A DNA stretch of 64,000 nucleotides, taken from assembly GCA_020284085.1 (NCBI GenBank), contig JACEVL010000143.1:2515246-2579245 (forward strand). The letters run 5' to 3'. Every line of letters starts with the position of its first letter. Position 1 is the first letter of the stretch. The notes beneath the pieces were generated by a model, which was not told the origin of the DNA, ran no database searches, and worked only from the letters and a program-made list of their open reading frames with translations. The position numbers were made by a program, and so were the translations under genes. Below, piece after piece: positions 22,476-31,653 of the stretch. Source of the DNA: Aporrectodea caliginosa. Taxonomy: Eukaryota; Annelida; Clitellata; Crassiclitellata; Lumbricidae.

Positions 22476-22795
22476 TTAAGAAGTTTTCAAAAGGTGATAC
22501 ACGTACCACTAGTGGAACGCCAGGTGTTGCTAAGTGGTACGCGAAAAATAAAAAATTTTATGAGTTAATGCCCATCTTTCCTCGATTTATTCTGTAGACG
22601 TCCATAATGCCCTTCTTAAAATTGCTTCAAATTTTATATGAGTTTAAGCCCATCGTTTTATTTACACTACATGCAATATATTATATCGCCTGTTGTTTGA
22701 TCTGATCTTTGCTGGTGGTACACCAACATTCGATGTTTGTATCTACTGGCACAATAAAAATAAAGTTTGAAAACCGCTGCTATATTTATCATGCT
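22476..22795. mobile_element. Degenerate hAT-like element in intron 4
   Basis: The right end AAAGTTTGAAAACCGCTGC and the left AGTTTTCAAAAGGTG with GTACCACTAGTGG resemble hAT-type termini. No clean target duplication seen. Confidence 0.4.
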
Positions 22796-22989
22796 TTTAT
22801 CAATCTATATTTTTCTTTCAGCTGTGGCTGGGCCGGGAACACCTCTGAGTAGGTATCTTGAAGGGGCACTATACCAAGTTTATATTGATTGATTGATTGA
22901 TGTCCAATGCTGCAGCATCAAAAAATGTAAACAGCACCTCTAGAAAACAGTAACATAAATTTTCATTAAACCCCTTATAAAACTGTTTT

Positions 22990-23150
22990 AATAATAATAA
23001 TAATAATCTTCACTTACTAATAGAACGCAGTACGATTACAATTCATAGAATGAACAGATGATCACAAGTTATTACAGGAGTCGAATTTAACTGTTTTGGC
23101 AGCCTAGCAAGGCGCCCATCACGTCCTACAGCTCATTATTTTATTGAGTT
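22990..23150 (-). mobile_element. SINE fragment
   Basis: TTGTGATCATCTGTTC on the minus strand and CAGCCTAGCAAGGCGCCCAT on the plus strand correspond to the SINE at 60095-60325 (GGCTGCAAGGCGCCCA). An (AAT)n tail lies at 22991-23007. Confidence 0.6.
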
Positions 23151-23169
23151 CCAAATTTTTTTGAGGTAC

Positions 23170-23263
23170 CTTGCAGTTTCATACTGTTTGACAGTAAGTA
23201 GAGTGTCTTCGATTGTCTTATCACAAAGGGTGCCGAGGTTAGATGTAAAGAACTCCAATGCAC
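23170..23263 (-). CDS. ARFIP: Arfaptin coding exon 4
   Basis: 94 bp, acceptor TTACAG|GTG, donor GCAAG|GTACCT. Encodes [20 protein letters not shown] then [11 protein letters not shown], matching the arfaptin signature around the TVKQYE motif. Phases agree on both sides. Confidence 0.95.
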
Positions 23264-23366
23264 CTGTAATGATCACCATAACAACAGACAGGTGAGACTT
23301 TACAATGCAACTGTAACAATGTCATGTAACGTAACTGAACACTCTGTAAGCACCTACTAATTTGTG

Positions 23367-23600
23367 GGGCGCGGTGGTGTAGGGGTATGTTCGGTGCCTT
23401 GCAGCCGGAGGGTTGCGGGTTCGAATCCACTTCAAGCCGCCGTGTAGGGACCCTGGGCAAGTCCTTCACGCGCAATTGCTCATAAGCTCTTCGGCGTGAA
23501 ACTTCGATTCAGTGTCCGCGCTGTAGTCGGGAGCGCCTCTGAGTAGAAGTCTTGAAGGGGCTCTATAACAAGTGCTCAAACATACATATATACATACAAT
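23367..23600 (+). mobile_element. tRNA-derived SINE, full length
   Basis: tRNA-like head GCGCGGTGGTGTAGGGGTA (box A) and GGGTTGCGGGTTCGAATCC (box B). Body TGTAGGGACCCTGGGCAAGT, then GGGAGCGCCTCTGAGTAG and a GCTCTATAACAAGTGCTCAA tail. The copy at 40006-40218 lies on the opposite strand. It shares its 3' tail type with local LINEs, suggesting LINE-dependent mobilisation. Confidence 0.85.
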
Positions 23601-23649
23601 TAAGTAAAAAAAGTTCACTTGTAAGCAAATTAAAATTATTATTAAATAA

Positions 23650-23935
23650 CTTCAATAACATCCGTGTGTTTAATACCCAAGGCATCAACTGATGGCACAC
23701 CAAACCGAGCCATAATCAATATCCAGAATATCAGTCTGCTACGACTAAGAGGCAGCCTATAGTGGAAACACAATCTGAAAGGGTAGTCTTAATCTGCTGC
23801 TTGACCTGAGAATTAGTAGATATAGACAGAGAGAGAGAGAGTTTTAATACCTACGACCAGCAACAGTAAAAGCTTGGTAACCAAACACAGTTTCTGTGGC
23901 TGGATCCAGATTTTGGAACTCTCTCCTTGGAGTAA
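23650..23935 (-). pseudogene. LINE C-terminal remnant
   Basis: Minus-strand counterparts of 24245-24560: GCATCAACTGATGGCACACC, ATCCAGAATATCAGTCTGCT and a decayed FWNSL-type region. Confidence 0.6.
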
Positions 23936-24244
23936 TGCCGAAATGACCACACAGTGTCACATTGATTCAAATGCTTGCCACACATGGCCACAAGTTCAAG
24001 CATCTTCTGAGATGGTCACTGTGTAGGGACCCTGAGCAAGTCTTTCACTCACTGTTGCTGGATAGAAACTCTTGAGAGGTCCTTCACTCACATTTGCTCA
24101 TTGCCATTGATTGACGCTTGGCCATTAGCTGAATACAGCTAAATACAGCTGAATACAGCTAGTCATCTTTGTTATGACATAGCGTTGTTAAACAGTAACT
24201 AACCATCAATCATGAGACCTTTAACTTTGCCCGTATTCTGGGTA

Positions 24245-24560
24245 GTTGCCAGTCTCAAACTTTGCTATGTAATTGTAATTAGCAACTTCTATTGTGCCGG
24301 TGTCTAATGCACAAGGCATCAACCGATGGGACACCAAAACCAAGCCGTAATCACGTGAACATCCAGAAGATTAGCCCGTAAGAGAAAGAGAGACAGCCTA
24401 CGGTGGATAAGCAATTTGAAAGAGGTAAGTTTTCAGCCGATACAAAATGACACAAGCGACTGAGCACAGCGTACAGACACAGGAAGAGAGTTCCAAAAAG
24501 AAGGTACAGCAACTGAAAAAGCTCGTTTGCCAAGAACAGTTCTTGATATAGAAGAAGGGC
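24245..24560 (-). pseudogene. LINE C-terminal remnant
   Basis: Minus-strand reading (with frameshifts): KRAFSVAVPSFWNSLPVSVR then SLVSF and KTYLFQIAYP; the 3' part contains CATCGGTTGATGCCTTGTGC. Copies at 41575-41840 and 44880-45135. Confidence 0.7.
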
Positions 24561-24620
24561 GACGTTAATCATCTGTTATGAGATAGCATTGTTAAACAGC
24601 AATTAAACACCTCTACTCAC

Positions 24621-24798
24621 CAACAAGCATCTCGCCGCTTTTGAACAGTGTCTTCTGAGTCTCGGCATTGCACGCAAACTCCTGATGAAGTTCCGGCATT
24701 TTCTGCGAAAGGTCGCAGAATGTGTCCGTGAGGTCGCGCTGGCTCTGCACGACGCTCATGAAGTTCGAGGAGAGGGCTCGCACCTGGCGCAGGATCAC
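24621..24798 (-). CDS. ARFIP: Arfaptin coding exon 3
   Basis: 178 bp, acceptor AAATTACAG|GTG, donor CTTGTTG|GTGAGT. Encodes VILRQVRALSSNFMSVVQSQ then DLTDTFCDLSQKMPELHQEF. The DLSQK-PEL motif is diagnostic of arfaptins. Phase 0 in, phase 1 out. Confidence 0.96.
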
Positions 24799-24889
24799 CT
24801 GTAATTTGTAATTGTAACAAGAGCGTTTACATACTGTATTGTGTTTGAAAACTTGTAAAAGCACCTCTTATAGTTGAATGGTGACACGC

Positions 24890-25135
24890 TGGCACAAAGA
24901 TCAGAATGACACGGGTTTGATACCCGCTAGCCCCATAAGGTTGACCTAGTCTTCAACTACACAGTGGAAGCGACTGTAAAACAAGCAGGACAGATGGAGC
25001 CTTGCAGGCTGCCATACAGTTAAATTCGACTCCTGTTGAACTTGTTACAATCTGTTACTACTATATCATGTAATCTCACCGCGTACTTGTCAGTTTGAAT
25101 CAATAAACGACTATTATTATTATTATTATTACAAT
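24890..25135 (+). mobile_element. tRNA-derived SINE with (ATT)n tail
   Basis: Box B-like GGGTTTGATACCCGC, GGCTGCCATACAGTTAAAT, GTTTGAATCAATAAACGAC, then (ATT)n. Same family as 60095-60325 on the opposite strand. Confidence 0.75.
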
Positions 25136-25234
25136 TATGACATGTACCTGATAGTTGGCATAATTGCAATTAAGACAAATACCTGACGCTTGGCATAATT
25201 ACAGTACCGTAATGACATTTGTTACAACATTTAC

Positions 25235-25473
25235 CTGGTACTTGACATGTGTGTCTCGTAGGACCTCGATCTGTAGCTCCAGTTCCGAATCAATGGTCTT
25301 CGTGCCATGCCCCAAGCGCTCCATCACCTTCTGTTTCGTACACTTGAGTGTCGTCAAGCCCCAGTCTTTGAATGCCTTCACCGTAAACGGTTTTGATAAT
25401 GGAACGGCTGCAGAAACCGGCGGGGGCAACGACCCCGGGGTCAGAGGACTCGATAGAACTGTATTCACAGTGG
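25235..25473 (-). CDS. ARFIP: Arfaptin coding exon 2
   Basis: 239 bp, acceptor TTTTAACAG|CC, donor TACCAG|GTAAAT. It encodes a Ser/Pro-rich linker, then [20 protein letters not shown], the membrane-binding segment before the BAR domain, and [18 protein letters not shown], the first BAR helix. In arfaptins this region binds membranes and ARL1/RAC-family GTPases at the trans-Golgi. Phase 2 in, 0 out. Confidence 0.95.
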
Positions 25474-25524
25474 CTGTTAAAAGAATGAAATCTAAGATTA
25501 CGTACCCGTAGTCATGTGTTCTAT

Positions 25525-25985
25525 TCATTCATGTGGAATGTTCATTCGTTCATGATGAACACTCATTCGTTTGGAACATCCATTCATGTGGAAAATTTAT
25601 TCACATGGAAAAATTATTCATTCATGCAGAACATTTGTTCATTCAAGTGGAATATGATTCATTCATGAGGAATAGTCATTCGTTCATGTGGAACATTAAT
25701 TCAGGTGGAACATCCATCTGCATGGCTCATTCATTCACATGGAACACTTATTCACTCGTGCAGAACATTCATTTGCTTATGTGGAACATTCATTCATTCG
25801 TGCACATTCGTGTCAGGTGTTCATCCATTCATTTGGAACATCCATTCATTTGGAACATCCATTCATTTGGAACATCCATTTGTGTGGGACACTTATTCAT
25901 GTGGAACATTAATTCAATCATGTAGAATATTCATTCATTCACATTCGTGTGAAAAATTCATTCACATGGAACACATTCATTCGTG
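25525..25985. repeat. ATTCATTTGGAAC minisatellite
   Basis: Degenerate repeats of about 17 bp (CATTCATTTGGAACATC), most regular at 25815-25880. They leave plus-strand frames open, but the tract lies in an arfaptin intron and is not coding. Confidence 0.9.
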
Positions 25986-26131
25986 CAGAATATTCAGTGA
26001 TTTCCTATTTTTATTTCATAAAATTATATTTATAACATTACTATCAGTGATTTTTCTAATATTATTTCAGAATCTATTACAATTAATTTATCATTATTAT
26101 AATTATTATTATTATTATTATTATTAATCAC

Positions 26132-26357
26132 CTTTCACTGGTGACGATAGACCAGGAAGGGAGTCAGGTGGTTGCGGAGACTGAGATGTAGTTGTCGTGG
26201 TTTCAGAGCCGGACGGTGCAGGACTGACGTCGCCATCATCCTCCTGGCTGCTGACCGGCTGATGTACCGGTTGATGGACCACATGATGGTCATTCGCCTG
26301 GTGCTCGTAATCTGTGTTGTTGTTGATGCTAGGTGGCGCCTCACACTCTGTTGCCAT
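26132..26357 (-). CDS. ARFIP: Arfaptin, first coding exon; whole gene 21068-26357
   Basis: The ATG at 26357 opens MATECEAPPSINNNTDYEHQ, followed by a disordered His/Gln/Ser/Thr/Pro-rich stretch; the exon ends GTGAAAG|GTGATT. Exons 1-6 splice in compatible phase to 1068 bp, 355 residues, close to known arfaptins (about 340-375). Residues from about 100 carry the amphipathic segment and AH/BAR domain. The established role is curvature-sensing dimers at the Golgi that bind ARL1/ARF and RAC1 and help form secretory granules. TTTGTGTAG|GTCGC 16 bp upstream looks like an acceptor, so a 5' non-coding exon is likely. I cannot tell ARFIP1 from ARFIP2; invertebrates usually have one gene. Confidence 0.92.
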
Positions 26358-26399
26358 TTCAAGCGACCTACACAAACATTTCTTGAATATTTATGAAAT

Positions 26400-26715
26400 G
26401 GCAAAGGCGATAGGATTATTTATGGTGCTCGAAAAAAAATTGCCAAGTTCCCAATGCCAAGGGTGATTTGACTGAGGTGCAAACTTGACCACAGCAATCC
26501 ATGAACACAAGCATTATTATTCAGTTGCCAGCTAACAAAGAAGTGGTTGCTAGATGCTGCATCATTCCATGAACAGTCACCATCCAAAGTCATAAACCGG
26601 CTCCTTTTGTCTTAAATGCACTGCACCTTCTAAGATTATAAACAAAGAGTCATGCGATTTTGTCATAGGAGGGTTAAACTACAAAACTCCACCACGCTAA
26701 TCGACATGCTGCCAA
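26400..26715. other. Upstream of arfaptin, no feature assigned
   Basis: Unique sequence; may hold intron or promoter of the arfaptin gene. Confidence 0.3.
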
Positions 26716-26717
26716 AA

Positions 26718-26896
26718 CGGCAAGCTTATAATATCGGAGGCTGAAGGATATAGTGCGTAAGTTTCCTGGGTCGTGAGGGTCGGTTAGGGTCAGGGTTAGT
26801 GTTGTCATTAGAAAACCTGGTACCATCCGGCGTCCGCGCAGCATGCCCGAAGATATTGTATAATCCTTCAGCCCACGATACTATAAGTTTGCCGCC
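26718..26896. mobile_element. Short TIR element
   Basis: The left end CGGCAAGCTTATAATATCG with GGCTGAAGGATATA mirrors the right ATACAATATC-side block, whose complement reads GGCAAACTTATAGTATCG with GGCTGAAGGATTATA. Imperfect 40-bp inverted ends, non-coding. Confidence 0.6.
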
Positions 26897-26899
26897 AAA

Positions 26900-27420
26900 A
26901 CCTTTGCACACTGGAGGAAACACTATTTAAACTTCTCTTGGGGCTACACCCTAAAACAGTCCTTACAATCTCAGGGCCAGCGACTACCGCTCAATAATTT
27001 CAACACAGCATTCAAAACAGCCGCAAAAATACTCAATAAAGAACATACGAATACGCCTTACAGTCTGATAGCTTTCAAAACCCTAAAATTACAAGTATTT
27101 TAATAACGAAATTGCAAATTAGCCATTATAAAGCATGTCCCGACAAAAATGCCGACAGAAACGCCGCCGCCAGTTCAAGCATTTCATTAAATAAAAGCTA
27201 AAGCATCGCAATTTTACAGAGAATCGTCCGAATAAAATGCCAAAACAATAGCAACACTAAATAGATAATTAAGATCTCAGCTGAAATTACCAATTAAGAT
27301 AATTTGTTGGCGTAACTTAATTATCTTCGGGGATTTGCGGCATCGCTTCCGCAAACACACTGACACAGCCGAGGAAGTGTATGGATTTATTTAGCGCTAG
27401 TACACTGCCTCGTAAACGTA
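26900..27420. other. Unique DNA
   Basis: No gene or repeat recognised. Confidence 0.35.
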
Positions 27421-27428
27421 ATCCGTAT

Positions 27429-27604
27429 CAGTAGCGGCGCCAGAATTTCAGGTTTGGGGGGGGGACTAAAACTCCAATTCCTTCCCTTTCTCCCCTCCTC
27501 TCTGACATGGGCAGTGATTTTCCACTTTTCGTTGGCGGGGCTGAGCCGCCGATAGGGGAGGGGGGGCTTCAGCCGACCATAGCCCCATGCTGGCGCCGCC
27601 ACTG
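27429..27604. mobile_element. hAT MITE with perfect 8-bp TSD
   Basis: Begins CAGTAGCGGCGCCAG and ends CTGGCGCCGCCACTG. ATCCGTAT is duplicated at 27421-27428 and 27605-27612. 176 bp, non-coding. An 8-bp duplication with CAG...CTG termini is the hAT signature. Confidence 0.92.
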
Positions 27605-27734
27605 ATCCGTATTCGTACTTGTTTATGTGGTAACCCAAAATTACAAGTAACAATTGCACTAAGGTGGCTCAACTTAATTAAGGTAACACAGGAGACCCAG
27701 AAGGGGCCGGAGGTCCCGCTAACCAGGGCCACCT

Positions 27735-27850
27735 AATCGAGTATTTATATAGCGCCACTCGAGATCAGAGGCGCTCCTGACCCGGGCCAGTGTCTTCACT
27801 GGTAAAGAGATAGGTTTTCAGAGGCGCTGGCGGAACTAGTCAACAGAAAT
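27735..27850 (-). mobile_element. LINE/SINE 3' end, GCGCC family
   Basis: TTTATATAGCGCCACTCGAG, AGAGGCGCTCCTGACCCGGG and CAGTGTCTTCACTGGTAAAG, as at 55335-55445. Confidence 0.6.
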
Positions 27851-28712
27851 TGAAAAAAGATCGGCCCTGAGGGACCGAGGTTATACGGGTCCAACTAGTG
27901 GGACCCATGATAGGCCTAATAGCGAAACTCCTAGACTGGGCCGTAGAAGTAGGCCTATTGCCTACGTACTCGCGGGACAATCAAGTGACCAGAGGCTGAG
28001 GACTGAAGGGAGGAGCGACTGGGCAGAGAAGATACTGGGTTACAGTAGGCTATGCCCTAGCCTATAAGTCTAAGATTGAGCCAGCAAGACAGTTTCGCAT
28101 GAGGCGGAAATATGTAGCGCAATCATTATAAAATGTATAATTTATGCACACGTAGGCCCTATGTTCTAAAGCGACCGTAGGCTATGGCCTCAATCCTGCT
28201 CATTTTTCAATGAATTGATCGGGTGAGATCCTTCACGACCATCGCCCCTTTGAATGGGTCCCCGTTTGCGAACCATGGAAACTCAGAAGTTAAAAATTTG
28301 GATATTATTATAGTGTGCGGTATTGATATTGTGCTTCTACAATTAAATAATTTATTTGCAAAAATGTGTTAATTGTGGATTCACTTGCTACAAATGATGC
28401 CAGCTATGATTATGAAACAATAACGGATTCGTGACTTCTTTGTTATTCGCGAGAGTGAACGGCAACTCGATAGAGGGCGACAATAGCTGTCCATGGAATA
28501 ATTAGAATCGGGATTTCTTTGTTATTCGCTAGATGACGACAATGAAGACCGCTGGAATACAGAGCTTTGAAATCAATTGCCGCATTGAACAATATATACA
28601 CTGTTAACCCATATATAAGGTCGTTGGTTTAACCGGCTACTTTTATTTCTCAGACAAACATTAGGCAATATGCTTGTCAGACTACTCAAGTGGAAGCTAT
28701 TCAAATATGTAT
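27851..28712. other. Unique DNA with a short repeat near 28205
   Basis: TTGATCGGGTGAGATCCTTC near 28216 matches 17080. GATTTCTTTGTTATTCGC and GTGACTTCTTTGTTATTCGC form a short local duplication near 28432 and 28512. No gene. Confidence 0.4.
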
Positions 28713-28715
28713 TCC

Positions 28716-29010
28716 TGAGACTCCTCTCCTCTCCTCTCCTCTCCTCTCCTCTCCTCTCCTCTCCTCTCTCTCTCCTCTCCTCTCTCTCCTCTCCTCTCCC
28801 TCTCTCCTCTCCTCTCCTCTCCTCTCTCTCCTCTCCTCTCCTCTCCTCTCCTCTCCTCTCCTCTCCTCTCCTCTCCTCTCCTCTCCTCTCCTCTCCTCTC
28901 CTATCCTATCCTATCCTATCCTCTCCTATCCTATCCTATCCTATCCTCTCCTCTCCTCTCCTATCCTATCCTCTTCTATCCTCTCCTATCCTCTCCGCTC
29001 CTCTCCTCTC
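28716..29010. repeat. (CTCCT)n microsatellite
   Basis: Nearly pure pentanucleotide tract with CTATC variants in the right half. Confidence 0.97.
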
Positions 29011-29364
29011 AGTACTTATCCATTAAAAGCCCGTCAATAAAAATGATGGAGCGCGAAAGAATAAATTTCCTTACCTAAGCTCGATACCTTAATTATTATT
29101 TATGACTATAGCGAGACGCCGAGAGCCCTCAGGCAAAGGTGTCTCGTGTATAATAATCACATCAATCCTAGACAGTGTATTTAGGCCTTTCGAATCACGA
29201 CACATCTAAGCGCACAGACACCCTACAAAGCGGCTTGTACGTTTCCCTCTTCACGAAGGGCAATTCAGGCTCTTTAACCGGTGTGCACATTCTCATACAG
29301 CGCGTGCACAAATCAAATACAAAGTTCCCGTACAAGAACCCACAAGATTAATTTTGCCTGTCCA
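29011..29364. other. Unique DNA
   Basis: No gene or repeat recognised. Confidence 0.35.
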
Positions 29365-29377
29365 TCCAAAGCAATTC

Positions 29378-29435
29378 CGCCACTAATCGTACTTTGTCAG
29401 TGCCAGTCCCAAGCCTGGATGAAGGAGGAGGGCGA
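29378..29435 (+). ncRNA. Twister-like ribozyme core
   Basis: P4 CCAG/CTGG and GAGGG are intact, with one substitution in the joining ATAAA (ATGAA). Part of the P2 5' strand is supplied by target DNA (TTCC instead of CTCC), so folding would be weakened. Confidence 0.6.
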
Positions 29436-29487
29436 CGCTAATGATCTTTGTTATCACACAGTGTCGTTAAACTGAAATTACTACTAC
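29378..29487 (+). mobile_element. Twister-core SINE with perfect 13-bp TSD
   Basis: TCCAAAGCAATTC is duplicated at 29365-29377 and 29488-29500. The insert starts CGCCACTAATCG; the TSD end AATTC replaces the AACTC of other copies, so the 5' end may overlap by microhomology. GCCAGTCCCAAGCCTGGA, TGAAGGAGGAGGGC and the tail GTGTCGTTAAACTGAAATTA are intact. Confidence 0.88.
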
Positions 29488-29504
29488 TCCAAAGCAATTC
29501 AGCG

Positions 29505-29692
29505 CTCGTGAATAAGCTGGTGCCCTGCGCTTAGCCTTCGAGTGGCGCTTTAGAAGTTTGTAGTTTACGATTACGATTGTTGAGATCGTAATCGTAAGCT
29601 CCAAACTTCTAAAGAGCCAATCGAAAGCCAAGCGCAAGCACCAGCTTATTGAAGAGCGCTGCGTCGAGTCAGAGGGGTTGTCCACAGAGGTA
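29505..29692. mobile_element. Inverted tail-to-tail pair of a short element
   Basis: The left unit (CAGCGCTCGTGAATAAGCTG to TTACGATTACGATT) is followed by its inverted copy (ATCGTAATCGTAAGC to CACCAGCTTATTGAAGAGCG). Arms of about 85 bp are highly complementary and meet at the (CGATTA)n tails. A single-unit copy lies at 40680-40795. Confidence 0.85.
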
Positions 29693-31653
29693 TACTCCGA
29701 AGGAGGTCCGATTCCGGATCATTTCTGCCCAGTCTGATTTTACTCCGAACATGCTCCGAATATTTAGGAGGTACCCGTATTGCTCACGAGAAGGTCATAC
29801 TCGGGGCGTACTCGACACGACCGTGCGATACTCGTCGATGTGAAGGACCATGCCGACACGCAGCGGGGCGATAAGGGACTTACTTAGGCATTCGGAATGT
29901 GGGCCATCTAAAGCCTATCTAAGTGCGTTCGTCTATGGTAACGACATCGTGGACTTCTAAAAAGTAGTAGTTGACTCGGTGGACGATTTTAAGAAATGGC
30001 TTTTGTTGCGTCGAAGAGGTAAGTTGAGAATTCAGTGAGTAACTGTTGATTTAGAAGTCCATGTCTGGCGTGTACTCGCGAAGAATTTTCCTCGTGAGGT
30101 AACCACGTAAGAATATTTGCGGTATACATAGCTGTCTCCAAGACCCGAGCGATAAGTACCCGAAGCTCTTTGCCAAGGGAGACCCACGTGGAAGTACTTA
30201 GGCTGTGCATGGATACGACAGACAATGTGTACAACGCATGCCATTGGCTAGGGCGTGCTTGTTACAGGTAGGACTGTAGGGCTATAGGCATGTCTATTAA
30301 TTATGCATGTTTGGAGAGAGCTGTCGCAATCACGTTGATAATAATAGTAGGCCTACGGCGTGTTCCAGTCATATCCTGAGAGAGGATAATATACTAAGCC
30401 TATTGTGATCGGTATGGATGTTATTCCATTGTACGCATCGTTATGACATTTTCGTGCACGAGTTTGGAAGGCGATCACCAATATGAACACAATCATTTTC
30501 ATACGAAGTTTAGAAGGATCTACAGTTTGTAAAATGCGAGTTGTAGGCCTTTTAAATGCGACTATACGGCGTGAGAAAACGTCGAATAATCGTAGGGAAA
30601 GTTTAACATGATCAGTTCTGTAGTTTCCAAAATACGAGCAGTTGGTCTTTTATATGCAACCGTGCAGCGTGATGAAAACGTCGAATATTCATAGGAAAAT
30701 GTACGCGGATGATTACCAATATTTCCTGTGAACGTGATCGTTGCTAACGAATCTGTTGTTGAATCACGTAGGGAGTGTTCTTCGATGACTTGGTTGCTCT
30801 GAGCAATGTCGGAATGTCGTCAAAACGAAATACTTCAACTGTGGAACGCGACGCAAATATGAAACAGCGGAAGCACGTGCGCGTTCTTTGTGCGGCGGTG
30901 TCTATTGTGTGTCACATTTCTGTGTGATTGAGACGTCTTTTAGAGCACGTTCGTTGGAACGTCGACGTAACATCGAAAAGTAAACTGTACCGACTGCTTA
31001 GGAAGGGAATTCGCCAGGCATGCAAATAGGAATTGCGCCATAGTCTATATAGCTAAAGAAAAGACACCGTGGATAGGCCTATAATAAATGCGAGACCGCT
31101 TTGGTATTTGGTATGGGGTTTATCCGAAGTTATGTCGTGAAGTGTACGCCTACTTGTGTACGTGACGACGGTCGGATCAAACGAACTTTAAAAGCGTGTG
31201 GGAGTTTTCAACAGCGTGCTCAACACCGTTGCCTTTGTGTTTCGGTGCTGATAAAACGATTGCCCATGGTTTTTCGTTACACACCAGATCCTCGAGTGAA
31301 TCGTAGACGTGTTTGTAATGCGTAACCGAGGCGCCGATGATTTTATCGACTGTTGAATCCACGACCAAGGTTTGAGCTTGATTTTCTGGCACTAAACAGC
31401 TGTTCAAAGATACCTTGCTGTCATTCCTAGTATGATCCATCTACATGTGATCTAGACACCCAAAAATGTCGTTTTCGATTGAACATGGGTGCCACGATGT
31501 ATAATATAAGTTACCGAACATCAAATAATGAAGCAGCTGCTAGCAAAGTGATTGATTCAACTCTGAAAATAGTCGACTTCTATTGTGACACTGATTAAAA
31601 CAAATGGCTCATGTATAAAAGCCTGCAATTACTCGGAGACTCGACAAGGAACC
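29693..31653. other. Unique DNA upstream of the 1028-residue gene
   Basis: About 2 kb with few repeats, containing the likely promoter and 5' UTR. Frames such as 29989-30234 (minus) and 31101-31325 (plus) have no recognisable domain and I do not call them genes. Confidence 0.4.

Noticed and set aside
23367..23440. tRNA-like sequence with intact box B
   Set aside because: Acceptor stem is not complementary and the same body follows in the copy at 40006.
24160..24206. Twister SINE tails near 24160 and 24565
   Set aside because: Only the last 40 bp (GTTGTTAAACAG) is present, without the ribozyme core.
26361..26375. Upstream start for arfaptin
   Set aside because: Starts at TTG and overlaps a likely splice acceptor TTTGTGTAG.
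26770..26800. Telomere-like GGTTAGGGTCAGGGTTAG
   Set aside because: Too short and imperfect; inside a TIR element.
29989..30234. 81-codon minus frame
   Set aside because: No recognised domain, no splice context with neighbours and non-ATG start; may be chance.
31585..31653. Upstream extension of the 1028-residue frame
   Set aside because: Starts at GTG without support; the ATG at 31654 has better context and begins a signal peptide.
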